A stretch of DNA of 64,000 nucleotides from the NCBI RefSeq assembly GCF_001651855.1, contig NZ_LNQC01000049.1, positions 186,001 through 250,000 of the forward strand, in the 5' to 3' direction. Every line of letters starts with the position of its first letter. Position 1 is the first letter of the stretch. The notes under the pieces were generated by a model that saw only the letters and a program-made list of their open reading frames with translations, searched no databases and had not been told where the DNA came from. Of this stretch, positions 1 through 9,924 are shown piece after piece. The position numbers and the translations under genes were made by a program. The DNA is from Sinorhizobium americanum (GTDB lineage: Bacteria; Pseudomonadota; Alphaproteobacteria; Rhizobiales; Rhizobiaceae).

Positions 1-1374
1 CCGGTCGGCATCGAGCACCCGCAGCCCGGCTGGGTAGAGCAGAGCCCCTCGCGCATATGGGACTCGGTCCAGGAGGCGATTGCTGCGTGCCTGCACGCCG
101 GCCCTGAGGTCGACGTCCTCGGCATCGCGATTTCCAACCAGCGCGAATCCGTCACCATCTGGGATGCCGCAACAGGCAGGCCGCTCGGGCCGGTCGTGAG
201 TTGGCAATGCCGCCGCAGCGCACCGGCCTGCACCGAACTGGTCTTGGCCGGCCACGCGCCCCGCGTCCAGGCGCTCACCGGCCTGCCCATCGATCCGATG
301 TTCCCCGGCCCGAAGATGAAGTGGCTGCTGGAGCGTGTGCCGCCGGGACACGAAGTGCGGCTCGGTACGATCGACGCCTGGCTGATCCATTGCCTCACCA
401 ATGGCGCAATCCATGCCTGCGACGCTTCGAATGCCGCCCGCAGCCAGCTTTACGACCTCAACCGGCAGGCCTGGAGCGACGAGCTCTGCGACCTGTTCGG
501 TGTGTCGAAATCCGCCCTGCCCGAGGTACGCGACAGCGCGTCGCGCTTCGGCGTGACCCGGAACGTGCCGGGCCTCAGAGACGGCATTCCGATTGCCGCG
601 GCGATCGGCGACAGCCATGCGGCGCTCTTCGGACACGGCGCCTTCCGTCCCGGCGACGGCAAGGTGACCTTCGGCACCGGCTCGTCCGTGATGACGACGC
701 TGCCCCGCTTCATCGCGCCCGAGCAGGGAATCACGACGACGATCGCCTGGTCGATCGACGGCCGGCCGACCTATGCCTTCGAGGGCAATATCCTCGTCTC
801 GGCCGCGGCGCTCCCCTGGATGGTCGAGATGCTCGGCCTTGCCGACGTGCAGGCCCTGACCGACCTTGCCGCAACCGCCGAGCCCGGCGGGCCCGGCTTC
901 GTCCCGGCCTTCGTGGGCCTCGGCGCACCCTATTGGCAGTCCGATGCGCGGGCGCTGTTTTCCGGTATCACCTTCAACACTACCCGCGCCCAGATGGCCC
1001 GCGCGGTGACCGATTCGATGGCCTTCCAGGTCCATGACGTCTTCAAGGTCATGTCGGCGCAGTCGCCGACGCCGCTCGGCCGCCTCTATGCGGATGGTGG
1101 GCCGAGCAGGAACACCTTCCTGATGCAGTGCGTGGCCGACACGCTGAACCACGCCGTCACCCAGTGTGACGCGCCGGAGGCCTCTGCCCTTGGCGCCGCC
1201 TATCTGGCCGGGCTTTCGCTGGGCGTGTGGCCGGATCTTGCCGCCATTGCCGCCCTGCCGCGCCCTGGCAATCCTATCGCGCCGCGTGTTTCCGACGCCA
1301 CTGATCGCCTCCAGGTCTGGCGGGACGCAATCTACCGCTCGACCGTTCCGGGTCCTTCCACTATGAGTGAATAA
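1..1374 (+). CDS. FGGY-family carbohydrate kinase, 5' end outside window
   Basis: The reading frame is open from the first base, so the N-terminus is missing and about 457 codons are present. It encodes the bulk of an FGGY kinase (glycerol kinase / xylulokinase / erythritol kinase superfamily), which phosphorylates a polyol or sugar with ATP in the cytoplasm. Near the left edge HPQPGWVEQ and SNQRESVTIWD match the glycerol-kinase-type N-terminal domain. Further on, GDSHAALFGHG and KVTFGTGSS form the ATP-binding region of the C-terminal domain, and YADGGPSRNTFLMQ is the conserved late FGGY segment. The gene ends 22 bases before a SorC-type regulator, then an SDR, on the same strand, a kinase-regulator-dehydrogenase order typical of polyol catabolism (compare eryA/eryD of erythritol loci). 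The substrate cannot be read from sequence; glycerol itself is only one option. Confidence 0.85.
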   Translation, partial: PVGIEHPQPGWVEQSPSRIWDSVQEAIAACLHAGPEVDVLGIAISNQRESVTIWDAATGRPLGPVVSWQCRRSAPACTELVLAGHAPRVQALTGLPIDPMFPGPKMKWLLERVPPGHEVRLGTIDAWLIHCLTNGAIHACDASNAARSQLYDLNRQAWSDELCDLFGVSKSALPEVRDSASRFGVTRNVPGLRDGIPIAAAIGDSHAALFGHGAFRPGDGKVTFGTGSSVMTTLPRFIAPEQGITTTIAWSIDGRPTYAFEGNILVSAAALPWMVEMLGLADVQALTDLAATAEPGGPGFVPAFVGLGAPYWQSDARALFSGITFNTTRAQMARAVTDSMAFQVHDVFKVMSAQSPTPLGRLYADGGPSRNTFLMQCVADTLNHAVTQCDAPEASALGAAYLAGLSLGVWPDLAAIAALPRPGNPIAPRVSDATDRLQVWRDAIYRSTVPGPSTMSE

Positions 1375-1396
1375 AAATTCACGCCTGGAGGTTTCC

Positions 1397-2347
1397 ATGG
1401 GACGGCTCAACGAGCTGCGACTGATCGCCCGAGTTGCTCAGATGTATCATATCGAAGGCAAGCGGCAGGCAGAGATCGCCGAGGTCATGCGCATGTCGCA
1501 GGCGACCGTGTCGCGCATGCTGAAGCGGGCCGAGCAGGAAGACATCGTACGGACCACAGTCATTCCGCCGCCGGGCACCTTCGCCGATCTCGAAACCGCG
1601 TTGCGCGAGCGCTACGGCCTGACCGAGGCGATCGTCATCGACTGTTCCGAGGACCGTGACGGCGCGATCATGGCGCGCATCGGCGAGGCGGCCGCCCATT
1701 TCTTCGAGGTTACCCTGCAGCAGGACGAGATCATCGGCGTCTCGAGCTGGAGCCAGACGATCCTGCGCATGGTGGATAACATCCACCCGCTCAAGACGGC
1801 CAAGGCGAAATACATCGTGCAGATCCTCGGCGGCATGGGGGACGCCTCGGTCCAGACCCACGCCACGCAGCTGACGGCGCGTCTTGCCAGGCTCACCGGC
1901 GGCGAGCCGCGGCTGCTTCTCGTCCAGGGCATCACCTCCTCGCGCGAGGCGAAACTCGTCATGCTGGCCGACCCGGTCGTGCGCGAAACGATGGACCTCT
2001 TCGGCCGGCTCAGCCTGGCGATCGTCGGCATCGGTGCGGTGGAGCCGTCTGAGCTCCTCGCCCGCTCCGGCAATACGTTCTCCCGCCAGGAAATGGCGAT
2101 GCTGCACGAGGCCGGCGCCGTCGGCGAGATTTCCTACCGCTTCTACGACAGGGACGGAAAGCCGGTCGAAACGCCGCTCAACGACCGGGTCATCGGCATT
2201 TCGCTGGAAGACCTCAGGAAAGCCGACCGCGTCATGGCGCTGGCGGGCGGAGAATCGAAAACCGAAGCCATTGCAGGCGCCCTGAAACTCGGCGTCATCG
2301 ATGTGCTTGTCACCGACAAGTTCACTGCGGCTCGGCTCACGGCCTGA
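1397..2347 (+). CDS. SorC/DeoR-type sugar-binding transcriptional regulator
   Basis: A 316-residue regulator. An N-terminal helix-turn-helix (about residues 15-50, with RQAEIAEVMRMSQATVSRML) is followed by the sugar-phosphate-binding SorC domain, which runs to the C-terminus. Family members are usually repressors or activators whose effector is a phosphorylated sugar or polyol made by the neighbouring kinase. I chose the ATG at 1397 because GGAGG lies 5 bases upstream; a GTG at 1367 would add 10 residues and overlap the kinase stop, with no good ribosome site. It follows the FGGY kinase and precedes an SDR gene, so it probably controls this polyol operon, like EryD in erythritol operons. Family assignment is firm; effector and mode of action are unknown. 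Confidence 0.85.
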   Translation: MGRLNELRLIARVAQMYHIEGKRQAEIAEVMRMSQATVSRMLKRAEQEDIVRTTVIPPPGTFADLETALRERYGLTEAIVIDCSEDRDGAIMARIGEAAAHFFEVTLQQDEIIGVSSWSQTILRMVDNIHPLKTAKAKYIVQILGGMGDASVQTHATQLTARLARLTGGEPRLLLVQGITSSREAKLVMLADPVVRETMDLFGRLSLAIVGIGAVEPSELLARSGNTFSRQEMAMLHEAGAVGEISYRFYDRDGKPVETPLNDRVIGISLEDLRKADRVMALAGGESKTEAIAGALKLGVIDVLVTDKFTAARLTA

Positions 2348-2397
2348 TCTTGCCCGAGATCAGCCTAAGGCAGCTCGCGCATTATGGAGGAAAGACC

Positions 2398-3183
2398 ATG
2401 AGACGTTTTGCAGGCCAGACGGTTTTCGTCACCGGGGGCAACAAAGGGATCGGCCGCGGCATCGCCAAGCGCTTTGCCGATGAAGGGGCCAAGGTCGCCA
2501 TCGCCGCAATCGAGAAGGACACGCCGGCAGCCGCCGAGGCGCTCGCCAATGAGACCGGCGCGGAGGTGATCGGCATCGTGCTGGACGTGACCGACGCCGC
2601 GGCCGTGCAGGACGCCTATGGCGATGCCGAAGCGAAGCTCGGCGCCATCTCCGTATCCGTCCAGAATGCCGGGGTCATCACCATCGCCAAGGTCGAGAAC
2701 CTCACCGAACGCGAATGGGATCTGAACCTCGACGTCAATACCAAGGGCGTGTTCCTGTGCTGCCAGGAGGCGATCCGCCGCTTCCGCGCCAGCGGCACGA
2801 AGGGCCGCCTGATCAACACCGCCTCCGGCCAGGCGCGGCAGGGCTTCATCTACACCCCGCACTACGCCGCCTCGAAGTTCGGCGTCGTCGGCCTGACGCA
2901 GAGCCTTGCCAAGGAACTCGCCCGCGAAGGCATTACCGTGAACGCCATCTGCCCCGGCATCATCCACACCGAGATGTGGGACTACAATGACAGGGTCTGG
3001 GGCAAGATGCTCGGCGAATACGGCCCGGGCGAACTCATGGCCGAATGGGTCGAGGGCATTCCGATGGGCCGCGCCGGGACGCCTGCCGAAGTCGGCGCCC
3101 TCGTCGCCTTCCTGGCCTCGGCGGATGCGGCTTACATCACCGGACAGACGATCAACGTCGACGGCGGATTGATCATGTCGTGA
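2398..3183 (+). CDS. Short-chain dehydrogenase/reductase, probable polyol or sugar dehydrogenase
   Basis: A 261-residue classical SDR. The Rossmann motif is TGGNKGIG (12-19), the structural NAG motif is at 90-92, and the catalytic triad is Ser143, Tyr156 and Lys160 in YAASK. The C-terminal TINVDGG is usual for this family. It should oxidise an alcohol or reduce a ketone with NAD(P) in the cytoplasm. The start at 2398 is set by GGAGGAAAG a few bases upstream; an in-frame upstream extension lacks such a site. The gene lies 50 bases after the SorC regulator and on the same strand as the kinase, so a sugar alcohol is the likely substrate. It converges with the GH42 gene, with only 82 bases between the stops and no clear U-tract terminator. 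Confidence 0.85.
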   Translation: MRRFAGQTVFVTGGNKGIGRGIAKRFADEGAKVAIAAIEKDTPAAAEALANETGAEVIGIVLDVTDAAAVQDAYGDAEAKLGAISVSVQNAGVITIAKVENLTEREWDLNLDVNTKGVFLCCQEAIRRFRASGTKGRLINTASGQARQGFIYTPHYAASKFGVVGLTQSLAKELAREGITVNAICPGIIHTEMWDYNDRVWGKMLGEYGPGELMAEWVEGIPMGRAGTPAEVGALVAFLASADAAYITGQTINVDGGLIMS

Positions 3184-3265
3184 GGGTTGGCTTGGAGACC
3201 TCCCCCACGTCCATTGCGCATGGGGCATCCTCCGACATTCCGCGCGCCGATTTGTTGCTGTGCCA

Positions 3266-5404
3266 CTAATGGAAGCGAATGACCGCGCAGCCGTGGTGCC
3301 CGAGCGTCAGGCGGCCATCGAGCTCTTTGCCACTGAGCAGATCGACTCCCGACGGAAGCGATGAAAGGTCAACCGGGCCCTCATCCGTATTGAGCACGAA
3401 CAACAGCTTGCGATCCGCCGCTTCGCGGACGGTCACCTCGACGTTGGCGGGAAGGTCGGCGACGAGGGGAGCGATGCCGGCGCGTGCGAATACCTGCTCT
3501 GCCAGGCTCTCGACCAGAGCGTCGGTGAGGTAGGTGCCCATATAGATGGCGCTGCCCTCGCCCACTCTGCGGCTGGTAATGGCCGCGCGGCCGCTGGCGA
3601 AGCGGCTGCTCCAGCGGCCAAGTACCTCGACGTCCGCATCGACTTCGAGTAACTCGTAGAGATGGGCGGCTTCGTGCTCCCGGTTGCCGAGGACGAACGT
3701 GTATCCTCGCGCGGCGGAGCTGGCGGCAAGTCGCCTTGCCGGATTGTGCAGTCCGAACTCCGTGCCGTTCAGGCCGAACAAGCCGTCGGCGCCGGGCTCG
3801 GCCACGCGGCCGAACTCCTCGACGCGAACGCCGCAGAGTTCGGAAAGCCCGCGGCCCGGAGCCCGTACCGTCGGGATGTGGTTATGTTCGTCCCGGGTTC
3901 CGGTCATGGCACCGATTACCAGCGTGCCGCCATTGCGGACGAAGGCTTCGATATTCGCATTCCATTCGGGCTTCCACATCACCCAATGCGGAACATAGAG
4001 CAGCTTGATGCGGGAGAGATCGTCTTCCGGATGGATGAAGCCGCAGGCGATGCCCTTGGAGTGGCAATAGCGGTGCAGGTGGACGGCATTTTCCAGCGGG
4101 CTCGGCATGCCCATGGGATAGGTCTTGTAGGCTTCCTGATTGTCGAAATCGGCGCCTGCGATAGCGACGTCCATGCGGACGGTGGTGCCGAGAAGATCCT
4201 TTTTGATCCTGGCGATGTCGCGGGCAAATGCCGCGGCTTCCTCGTAGCGGCGACGCGGCACATCGTCGTGGTCGATGATCCCCATCCAGTAGATCTCGGC
4301 GCCGTAATGCGCCGGTCGCCACCGGAAGAACATCAGCCCGTCCGCGCCGCGTGCCACCGAGCTCAGCGCCATGCGGCGCATCTCTCCCGGCTCGGGCGTC
4401 ATTGTCGAAAACCCCGGCTGCGCGCCAAAGCCGGAGGCCTGCTCCGGAACGATGAAATTGCCGCCATATGCGCGGCAGATATCGAGATGCAGGGCCTGCG
4501 TCGCCGCGTGGCCGCCGGTGCGGCGCATCTCGTCATAAAGCATCGGATAGATGTCGAAGCCGAGAAAATCGAGGTCTTGGCCGAACTGGCCGCGAAAGTC
4601 GATGTCTTCGAGACGGCCGAGATTGTGGAAGATGAACCAGTCCGGGTTCGCGCGGCGCAGGATTTCCACCTGGTCATGCTGGAAGGCTGCCGTCGCGTGA
4701 GCGAGGAAGCGGTGATAGTCCTGGACGTGACCCGGGCTCGGAAACCCTGGATTGTGCTGGCGCGGCACCGTGACTTGATCGAAATTGTCATAGGCCGTGG
4801 CCCAGAAATTGCCGCCCCAGGCGAAGTTCAGCGCGTCTATCGCCTCGTAGCGATCGGTAAGGTAGCGGCGGAACGCGCGCTCGGTCGCTTCCGAATAGGA
4901 GGTCGAGGACGTCGTGTTGAGCTCGTTGTCGGTCTGCCAACCGATGATATGCGGGTTGTCGCGATAGTGGTTCGCCAGCGCCTCGGTGATCCTGCGGCTG
5001 TGCATGCGATAGACGGGACTATTGGTATCGGCATGCTGTCGCGAGCCGTGCGTCGCCACGCGGCCATTCTCGTCGACGCGCAGCACCTCCGGATAGGTCG
5101 CCGTCAGCCAGCGGGGCGGGGTGGCGGTCGGCGTGCAGAAGATCGTCTTGATGCCTTGCGAACCCAGCACCTCGATTGCCCGGTCGAAGAACGAAAAATC
5201 GAACACGCCCTCGCGCGGCTCCATGATGTGCCAGGCGAATTCGCCGAGCCGAACGACGTTGAAGCCGGCCGCCGCCATGCGCTCGGCGTCGCGCTGCCAA
5301 TAGCTTTCGTCCACATGCTCGGGATAGTGCGGGGTGCCGATCAAAAAATCGTCGAGATTGAGGGTGCGCCAAACCGAGAGCGGCGCTGGAGCAGTGCGCT
5401 TCAT
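3266..5404 (-). CDS. GH42 beta-galactosidase
   Basis: A 712-residue cytoplasmic glycoside hydrolase of family 42, which removes terminal beta-D-galactose with retention. The A domain TIM barrel covers about residues 15-400. Glu161 in TDNELN is the acid/base and Glu321 in FIVPEQASG is the nucleophile. The trimerisation B domain and the small C domain follow, ending GHHGCAVIRFH. No signal peptide is present, so substrate must be imported. That fits its place as last gene of a minus-strand operon: binding protein, two permeases and ATPase precede it, with 17 bases between the ATPase stop and this start. The imported compound is probably a beta-galactoside (lactose, galactobiose or a plant galactan fragment). 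It is distinct from the lac-type genes at the far right of the window. Confidence 0.93.
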   Translation of the reverse strand: MKRTAPAPLSVWRTLNLDDFLIGTPHYPEHVDESYWQRDAERMAAAGFNVVRLGEFAWHIMEPREGVFDFSFFDRAIEVLGSQGIKTIFCTPTATPPRWLTATYPEVLRVDENGRVATHGSRQHADTNSPVYRMHSRRITEALANHYRDNPHIIGWQTDNELNTTSSTSYSEATERAFRRYLTDRYEAIDALNFAWGGNFWATAYDNFDQVTVPRQHNPGFPSPGHVQDYHRFLAHATAAFQHDQVEILRRANPDWFIFHNLGRLEDIDFRGQFGQDLDFLGFDIYPMLYDEMRRTGGHAATQALHLDICRAYGGNFIVPEQASGFGAQPGFSTMTPEPGEMRRMALSSVARGADGLMFFRWRPAHYGAEIYWMGIIDHDDVPRRRYEEAAAFARDIARIKKDLLGTTVRMDVAIAGADFDNQEAYKTYPMGMPSPLENAVHLHRYCHSKGIACGFIHPEDDLSRIKLLYVPHWVMWKPEWNANIEAFVRNGGTLVIGAMTGTRDEHNHIPTVRAPGRGLSELCGVRVEEFGRVAEPGADGLFGLNGTEFGLHNPARRLAASSAARGYTFVLGNREHEAAHLYELLEVDADVEVLGRWSSRFASGRAAITSRRVGEGSAIYMGTYLTDALVESLAEQVFARAGIAPLVADLPANVEVTVREAADRKLLFVLNTDEGPVDLSSLPSGVDLLSGKELDGRLTLGHHGCAVIRFH

Positions 5405-5421
5405 TTCGTTCTTTTCCTTAT

Positions 5422-6558
<1,137 letters not shown>

Positions 6559-6583
6559 TCGAAGCATCCCTGTCGTTAAAGCG

Positions 6584-7435
6584 TCAGCCCTTCACCGCGC
6601 CGACGGTCAAGCCGGCGATGAAATGGCGTTGCATGAGGAAGAACATCACGACGGGCGGGATCGCGACCATGATCGTGGCTGCCGCGACGAGATTCCAGGC
6701 CGAAACCCATTCACCGCGCAGATTGCTGAGGCCCGCCGTGACCGGCTTGACGGCATCGCTCTGGGTCAGCACGATCGCCCAGAAATAATCGTTCCAGACG
6801 AAGGTGAAGGTGAGGATCGCCAGGGCCGCCAGGGCCGGACGGATGAGCGGCAGCACCACATGGACCAGCGTCTGGCCCGGAGAAGCCCCTTCCGCCCGCG
6901 CCGCCTGGAAGAGTTCATCCGGCAGGGCGGCGATGAAGTTGCGCATGAACAGTGTCGCAAAGCCGGTCTGGAAGGCGATGTGGAAGACGATCAGCGCATA
7001 GAATGTGTCGTAGAGACCGATCGACACCATCAGGTCGCGCACCGGAATCATCATGATCTGCGCCGGCAGGAAATTGCCGCCGACGAAGAGCGCGAACATC
7101 AGATTGGCGCCGCGGAACCGGTAGCGCGACAGGACATAGCCGGTGAGCGTCGACAGCACCAGCACGCCGAGCACCGACGGCAAAGTGATAATCAGGCTGT
7201 TGAGGAAATAGCGGGCCATGGCCGTCTGGGTGAAGACGGCGGTGTAGTTTTCGACGAAGTTGATGCTTTTCGGCCAGCCCCAGTAATTGCCGGCCATCAC
7301 TTCCTCGAAGGAGCGAAGCGAGGTTGCCATCACCGCCATCAGCGGGACGAGCCAGAGGATCAGGACCAGCGCCACCATGCCGGCATAGCCTGCCCGGCGA
7401 AGCGATGAGTCTTCGGAAATCGGACGCGGATACAT
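6584..7435 (-). CDS. Sugar ABC transporter permease, MalG type
   Basis: A 283-residue inner-membrane subunit with about six transmembrane segments; the first is at about residues 15-37. The EAA loop that docks the ATPase is EGASPGQTLVHVVLPLIRPA, about residues 180-200. The C-terminus RHFIAGLTVGAVKG is the hallmark of MalG-type CUT1 permeases. Its ATG overlaps the TGA of the upstream permease gene by one base (TGATG at 7437-7433), which suggests translational coupling and 1:1 production of the two permeases. It works with the MalF-type partner, the binding protein and the UgpC-type ATPase to import the substrate of the GH42 enzyme. Confidence 0.92.
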   Translation of the reverse strand: MYPRPISEDSSLRRAGYAGMVALVLILWLVPLMAVMATSLRSFEEVMAGNYWGWPKSINFVENYTAVFTQTAMARYFLNSLIITLPSVLGVLVLSTLTGYVLSRYRFRGANLMFALFVGGNFLPAQIMMIPVRDLMVSIGLYDTFYALIVFHIAFQTGFATLFMRNFIAALPDELFQAARAEGASPGQTLVHVVLPLIRPALAALAILTFTFVWNDYFWAIVLTQSDAVKPVTAGLSNLRGEWVSAWNLVAAATIMVAIPPVVMFFLMQRHFIAGLTVGAVKG

Positions 7436-8319
7436 CAGGCGCTCTCCCGTTCGGGCTTCAGCAGCGTGCGCAGGTACCAGGCGATGAAGGCGGCCATGAT
7501 GACGAAGAGTACGGTGGCGATGGCGGCCCCGTAGCCGAAGCGGTAGGAGAAAATCGATTGTTCATACATCTGGTAGGCGAGCACGGTCGATGAGCCGAAC
7601 GGACCGCCCGAGGTCATGACCGCGACCATGTCGAACGAGCGCAGCGCACCGATCACGGTCACGGCCAGCGCGATGAAGCTGACCTCGCGCAATTGCGGCA
7701 GGACCACGTGCCAGAGCATCGGCCAGCCACGCGCACCATCAACGCGGCCCGCGCCGATAAGGTCCTCGCTCAGATTATTGAGGCCAGCGAGGAATAGCAC
7801 CAGACAGAAGGCGACCTGCGGCCAGAGAGCGGCAACGACGACCGCGAAGGTCACGAAATGCTCGTCGGAGAGCAGCGCCGGTGCGGTGGCGCCGAAATAA
7901 CCGAAAAGCAGTGACAGCAGCCCGAAACTCGGGTCGTAGACCCAGGTGAAGACGACGCCGACGGTCACGGAAGCGAGGACGAGCGGCACGAAGAACAGCG
8001 ATTTCATGACCCGCATGCCTCTGATCGGCTGATTGAGCAACAGTGCCAGCGCCAGACCCAGAGGCGGCGCCAGCATGAACAGGCCAAGCCAGATCAGATT
8101 GTTCCTGAGCGAGACGTAGAACTGCGGATCGTCGAAAAGCTGCGCATAGTTCGCGAGACCCACCCACTGCATTGCGCCGACGCCGTCCCAGTCGAAGAAC
8201 GACACCCAGATCGTCTGGATGGACGCCATGATGATGACGATCCCGAACAGAAGTGCGCCGGGCAGGATGAACAAGGTTGGAGCCATCCAAGCGCGATGGC
8301 TTCGCCAGAAACCGGACAT
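7435..8319 (-). CDS. Sugar ABC transporter permease, MalF type
   Basis: A 294-residue inner-membrane subunit of a CUT1 sugar importer. It starts MSGFWRSHRAW, has a first membrane span at about residues 12-35 and about five more, and carries the EAA-type loop DGARGWPMLWHVVLPQLREV near residue 200. I chose 8319 as start because the upstream in-frame extension is translated intergenic DNA that contains the hairpin described at 8363. The gene is 125 bases downstream of the binding-protein gene and overlaps the MalG-type gene by one base. Substrate specificity resides mainly in the binding protein; the GH42 gene in the operon points to a beta-galactoside. Confidence 0.9.
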   Translation of the reverse strand: MSGFWRSHRAWMAPTLFILPGALLFGIVIIMASIQTIWVSFFDWDGVGAMQWVGLANYAQLFDDPQFYVSLRNNLIWLGLFMLAPPLGLALALLLNQPIRGMRVMKSLFFVPLVLASVTVGVVFTWVYDPSFGLLSLLFGYFGATAPALLSDEHFVTFAVVVAALWPQVAFCLVLFLAGLNNLSEDLIGAGRVDGARGWPMLWHVVLPQLREVSFIALAVTVIGALRSFDMVAVMTSGGPFGSSTVLAYQMYEQSIFSYRFGYGAAIATVLFVIMAAFIAWYLRTLLKPERESA

Positions 8320-8362
8320 CTGATTATGCCTTCGAGATTTAGTATGAGGCCCCGCGAGCTCC

Positions 8363-8396
8363 GGACAGGAGTGCACCGGATGTGCAACCCCTGTCC
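8363..8396 (-). terminator. Strong hairpin after the binding-protein gene (attenuating or mRNA-stabilising)
   Basis: GGACAGG (8363-8369) pairs with CCTGTCC (8390-8396), and inside it TGCAC (8372-8376) pairs with GTGCA (8382-8386) around the loop CGGAT. No U-tract follows, so it is more likely a partial terminator or 3'-end stabiliser that keeps binding-protein mRNA in excess over permease mRNA, as at malE-malF. The structure is seen directly; the function is inferred. Confidence 0.6.
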
Positions 8397-8444
8397 GAAG
8401 TGCGGCGACGCCAGGGAGGCAGCGTGGCCGCCGGAGGTCGACGA

Positions 8445-9722
8445 TCAGGCCTTGAAGATGCGCTTGCGCGTCCCTTCGAGCCGCTCGAGGATCTGATCGC
8501 GCCGGTCCGGCTTGACCATGAATTCCTGGAAGCCCTTCAATCCTTCCTGGGCCATGTCGGGATCGGTGTCGCGGTCGTAATACTGGGCCGAACCCTCGAC
8601 ACTCTTCAGCGATTCCACCGCAGCGTTGACCAAAGAATCCTTGCTCGGCGGGCAATCATTGCGCGGCGGCACCGCGCTTTCGGCCTCAAGGAAGGCGGAA
8701 AGGTTCTCGGGTTTGTAGAAATACGCCAGGAAGTCGCGTGCGTTTTCCTTGTTCTTGGCGTTTTTCGGCACATGGATGGAGTTGAGGGCAAAATCCTCGT
8801 AGCGCGCCAGGCCGGGCGTGATTTCCGGGAACGGCGCAAAGCCGATCTGATCGACCTGGTCCTGCGGAAACCCGTATTTGACGAAGCCGGCGAGATCCAT
8901 CATCGCCGCCTTTTTCTGCGCAAGCGCGGCCGCCGCCTGTTCCCAGCCGAAGGATGTATGGTTCTGGCCGAAGAGCCCGGCATTGACGAGCTCGGCCCAT
9001 TTGTCGAAGACCGGTATCATAGCCGGATCGGTGTAAGACATCTTGCCGTCCATCAGCGCCATATGCTTGTCGAGGCCGTTGATGCGCAGGTTCATGTGGT
9101 CGAACCAGCCAGCGGCCGGCCACATTTCCTTGGTGCCGATGCTGACCGGGACCATGCCTGCAGACTTGGCCTTCTCGCCAAGCGCCAGGAGTTCGTCGAG
9201 TGTCGCGGGCGGGCTCCAGCCTTTCTCAGCGAAAACGTCCTTGCGGTAGAACATTCCCCAGAGCAGGCCGCCCAGCGGCAATCCATATTGCTTTCCGTCG
9301 ACGGTAACCGCACCAGCCGAGGGGCCGAGGACGCTCTTGTAATTCTCCCGTTCGAAGAGATCGGAAATGTCGTCGAACAGGTCGCGCTTGACGAAGGCTT
9401 TCATGCGGTTGCCGGAGAACCAGAAGCAGAGGTCCGGCGCGCCGACCACGAGATAGCTGCGGATCGCGGTCTTGTGCGCCTCATGATCCATATTGTTGAT
9501 CGTGACCGTGACGCCGCTCGCCTTCTGATACTCGCTGGCGATGCGCTGAAGCACGTCGCGCTGTGCGGCGTTGCCGATATTGGAGATGATCGACAATTCC
9601 TTGCTCTGCGCTAAGGCCGGGCAGCCAAGCGTAATACCGGTGAATACCGCACCGGCGCCGAGCATGAACTGCCGGCGCGAATGAGTGCCGGCGATCAGCG
9701 ATGAGACGTCCTTCATTGCCAT
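8445..9722 (-). CDS. Sugar ABC transporter substrate-binding protein with Tat signal
   Basis: A 425-residue extracellular solute-binding protein of family 1. The N-terminus carries SRRQFMLGAGAVF, a twin-arginine signal, followed by a hydrophobic stretch and an ALAQ cleavage site near residue 38, so it is probably folded before export by the Tat system. That is less common than Sec export for this family. The mature domain begins KELSIISNIGNAAQRDVL. I chose the start at 9722 because GGGAGGAG lies just upstream; a second ATG six bases later is possible. It is the first gene of the operon that includes two permeases, an ATPase and GH42. It should deliver a galactoside-like sugar to the membrane complex. 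The ROK repressor is transcribed divergently from a shared 202-base region. Confidence 0.9.
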   Translation of the reverse strand: MAMKDVSSLIAGTHSRRQFMLGAGAVFTGITLGCPALAQSKELSIISNIGNAAQRDVLQRIASEYQKASGVTVTINNMDHEAHKTAIRSYLVVGAPDLCFWFSGNRMKAFVKRDLFDDISDLFERENYKSVLGPSAGAVTVDGKQYGLPLGGLLWGMFYRKDVFAEKGWSPPATLDELLALGEKAKSAGMVPVSIGTKEMWPAAGWFDHMNLRINGLDKHMALMDGKMSYTDPAMIPVFDKWAELVNAGLFGQNHTSFGWEQAAAALAQKKAAMMDLAGFVKYGFPQDQVDQIGFAPFPEITPGLARYEDFALNSIHVPKNAKNKENARDFLAYFYKPENLSAFLEAESAVPPRNDCPPSKDSLVNAAVESLKSVEGSAQYYDRDTDPDMAQEGLKGFQEFMVKPDRRDQILERLEGTRKRIFKA

Positions 9723-9893
9723 TCTCTCCTCCCAAGACAAAGCTCCGCCTTTGCCGCGCGAAGGGTTCGCTCGGCAGGGCCAGTTTCTGTAAATGTGCTG
9801 AGCGTCGCCGAGCCGGGCGATTGGCCCGCAGGCGAACTCCTCCTCGTTTGCCAACGCTGCGAAGATAGCCTAGCTTGCACATACGAGCAATAG

Positions 9894-9909
9894 TTATTTT
9901 AAGAAATAA
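9894..9909. promoter_or_regulatory. Inverted repeat, candidate operator for the ROK repressor
   Basis: TTATTT, four bases, then AAATAA forms a symmetric site 15 bases before the ROK start codon, in the divergent region with the binding-protein gene. TTATTT/AAATAA half-sites resemble those of NagC/Mlc-type ROK repressors. The repeat is seen; the assignment is inference. Confidence 0.5.
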
Positions 9910-9924
9910 ATTAATGGAGCCGAC

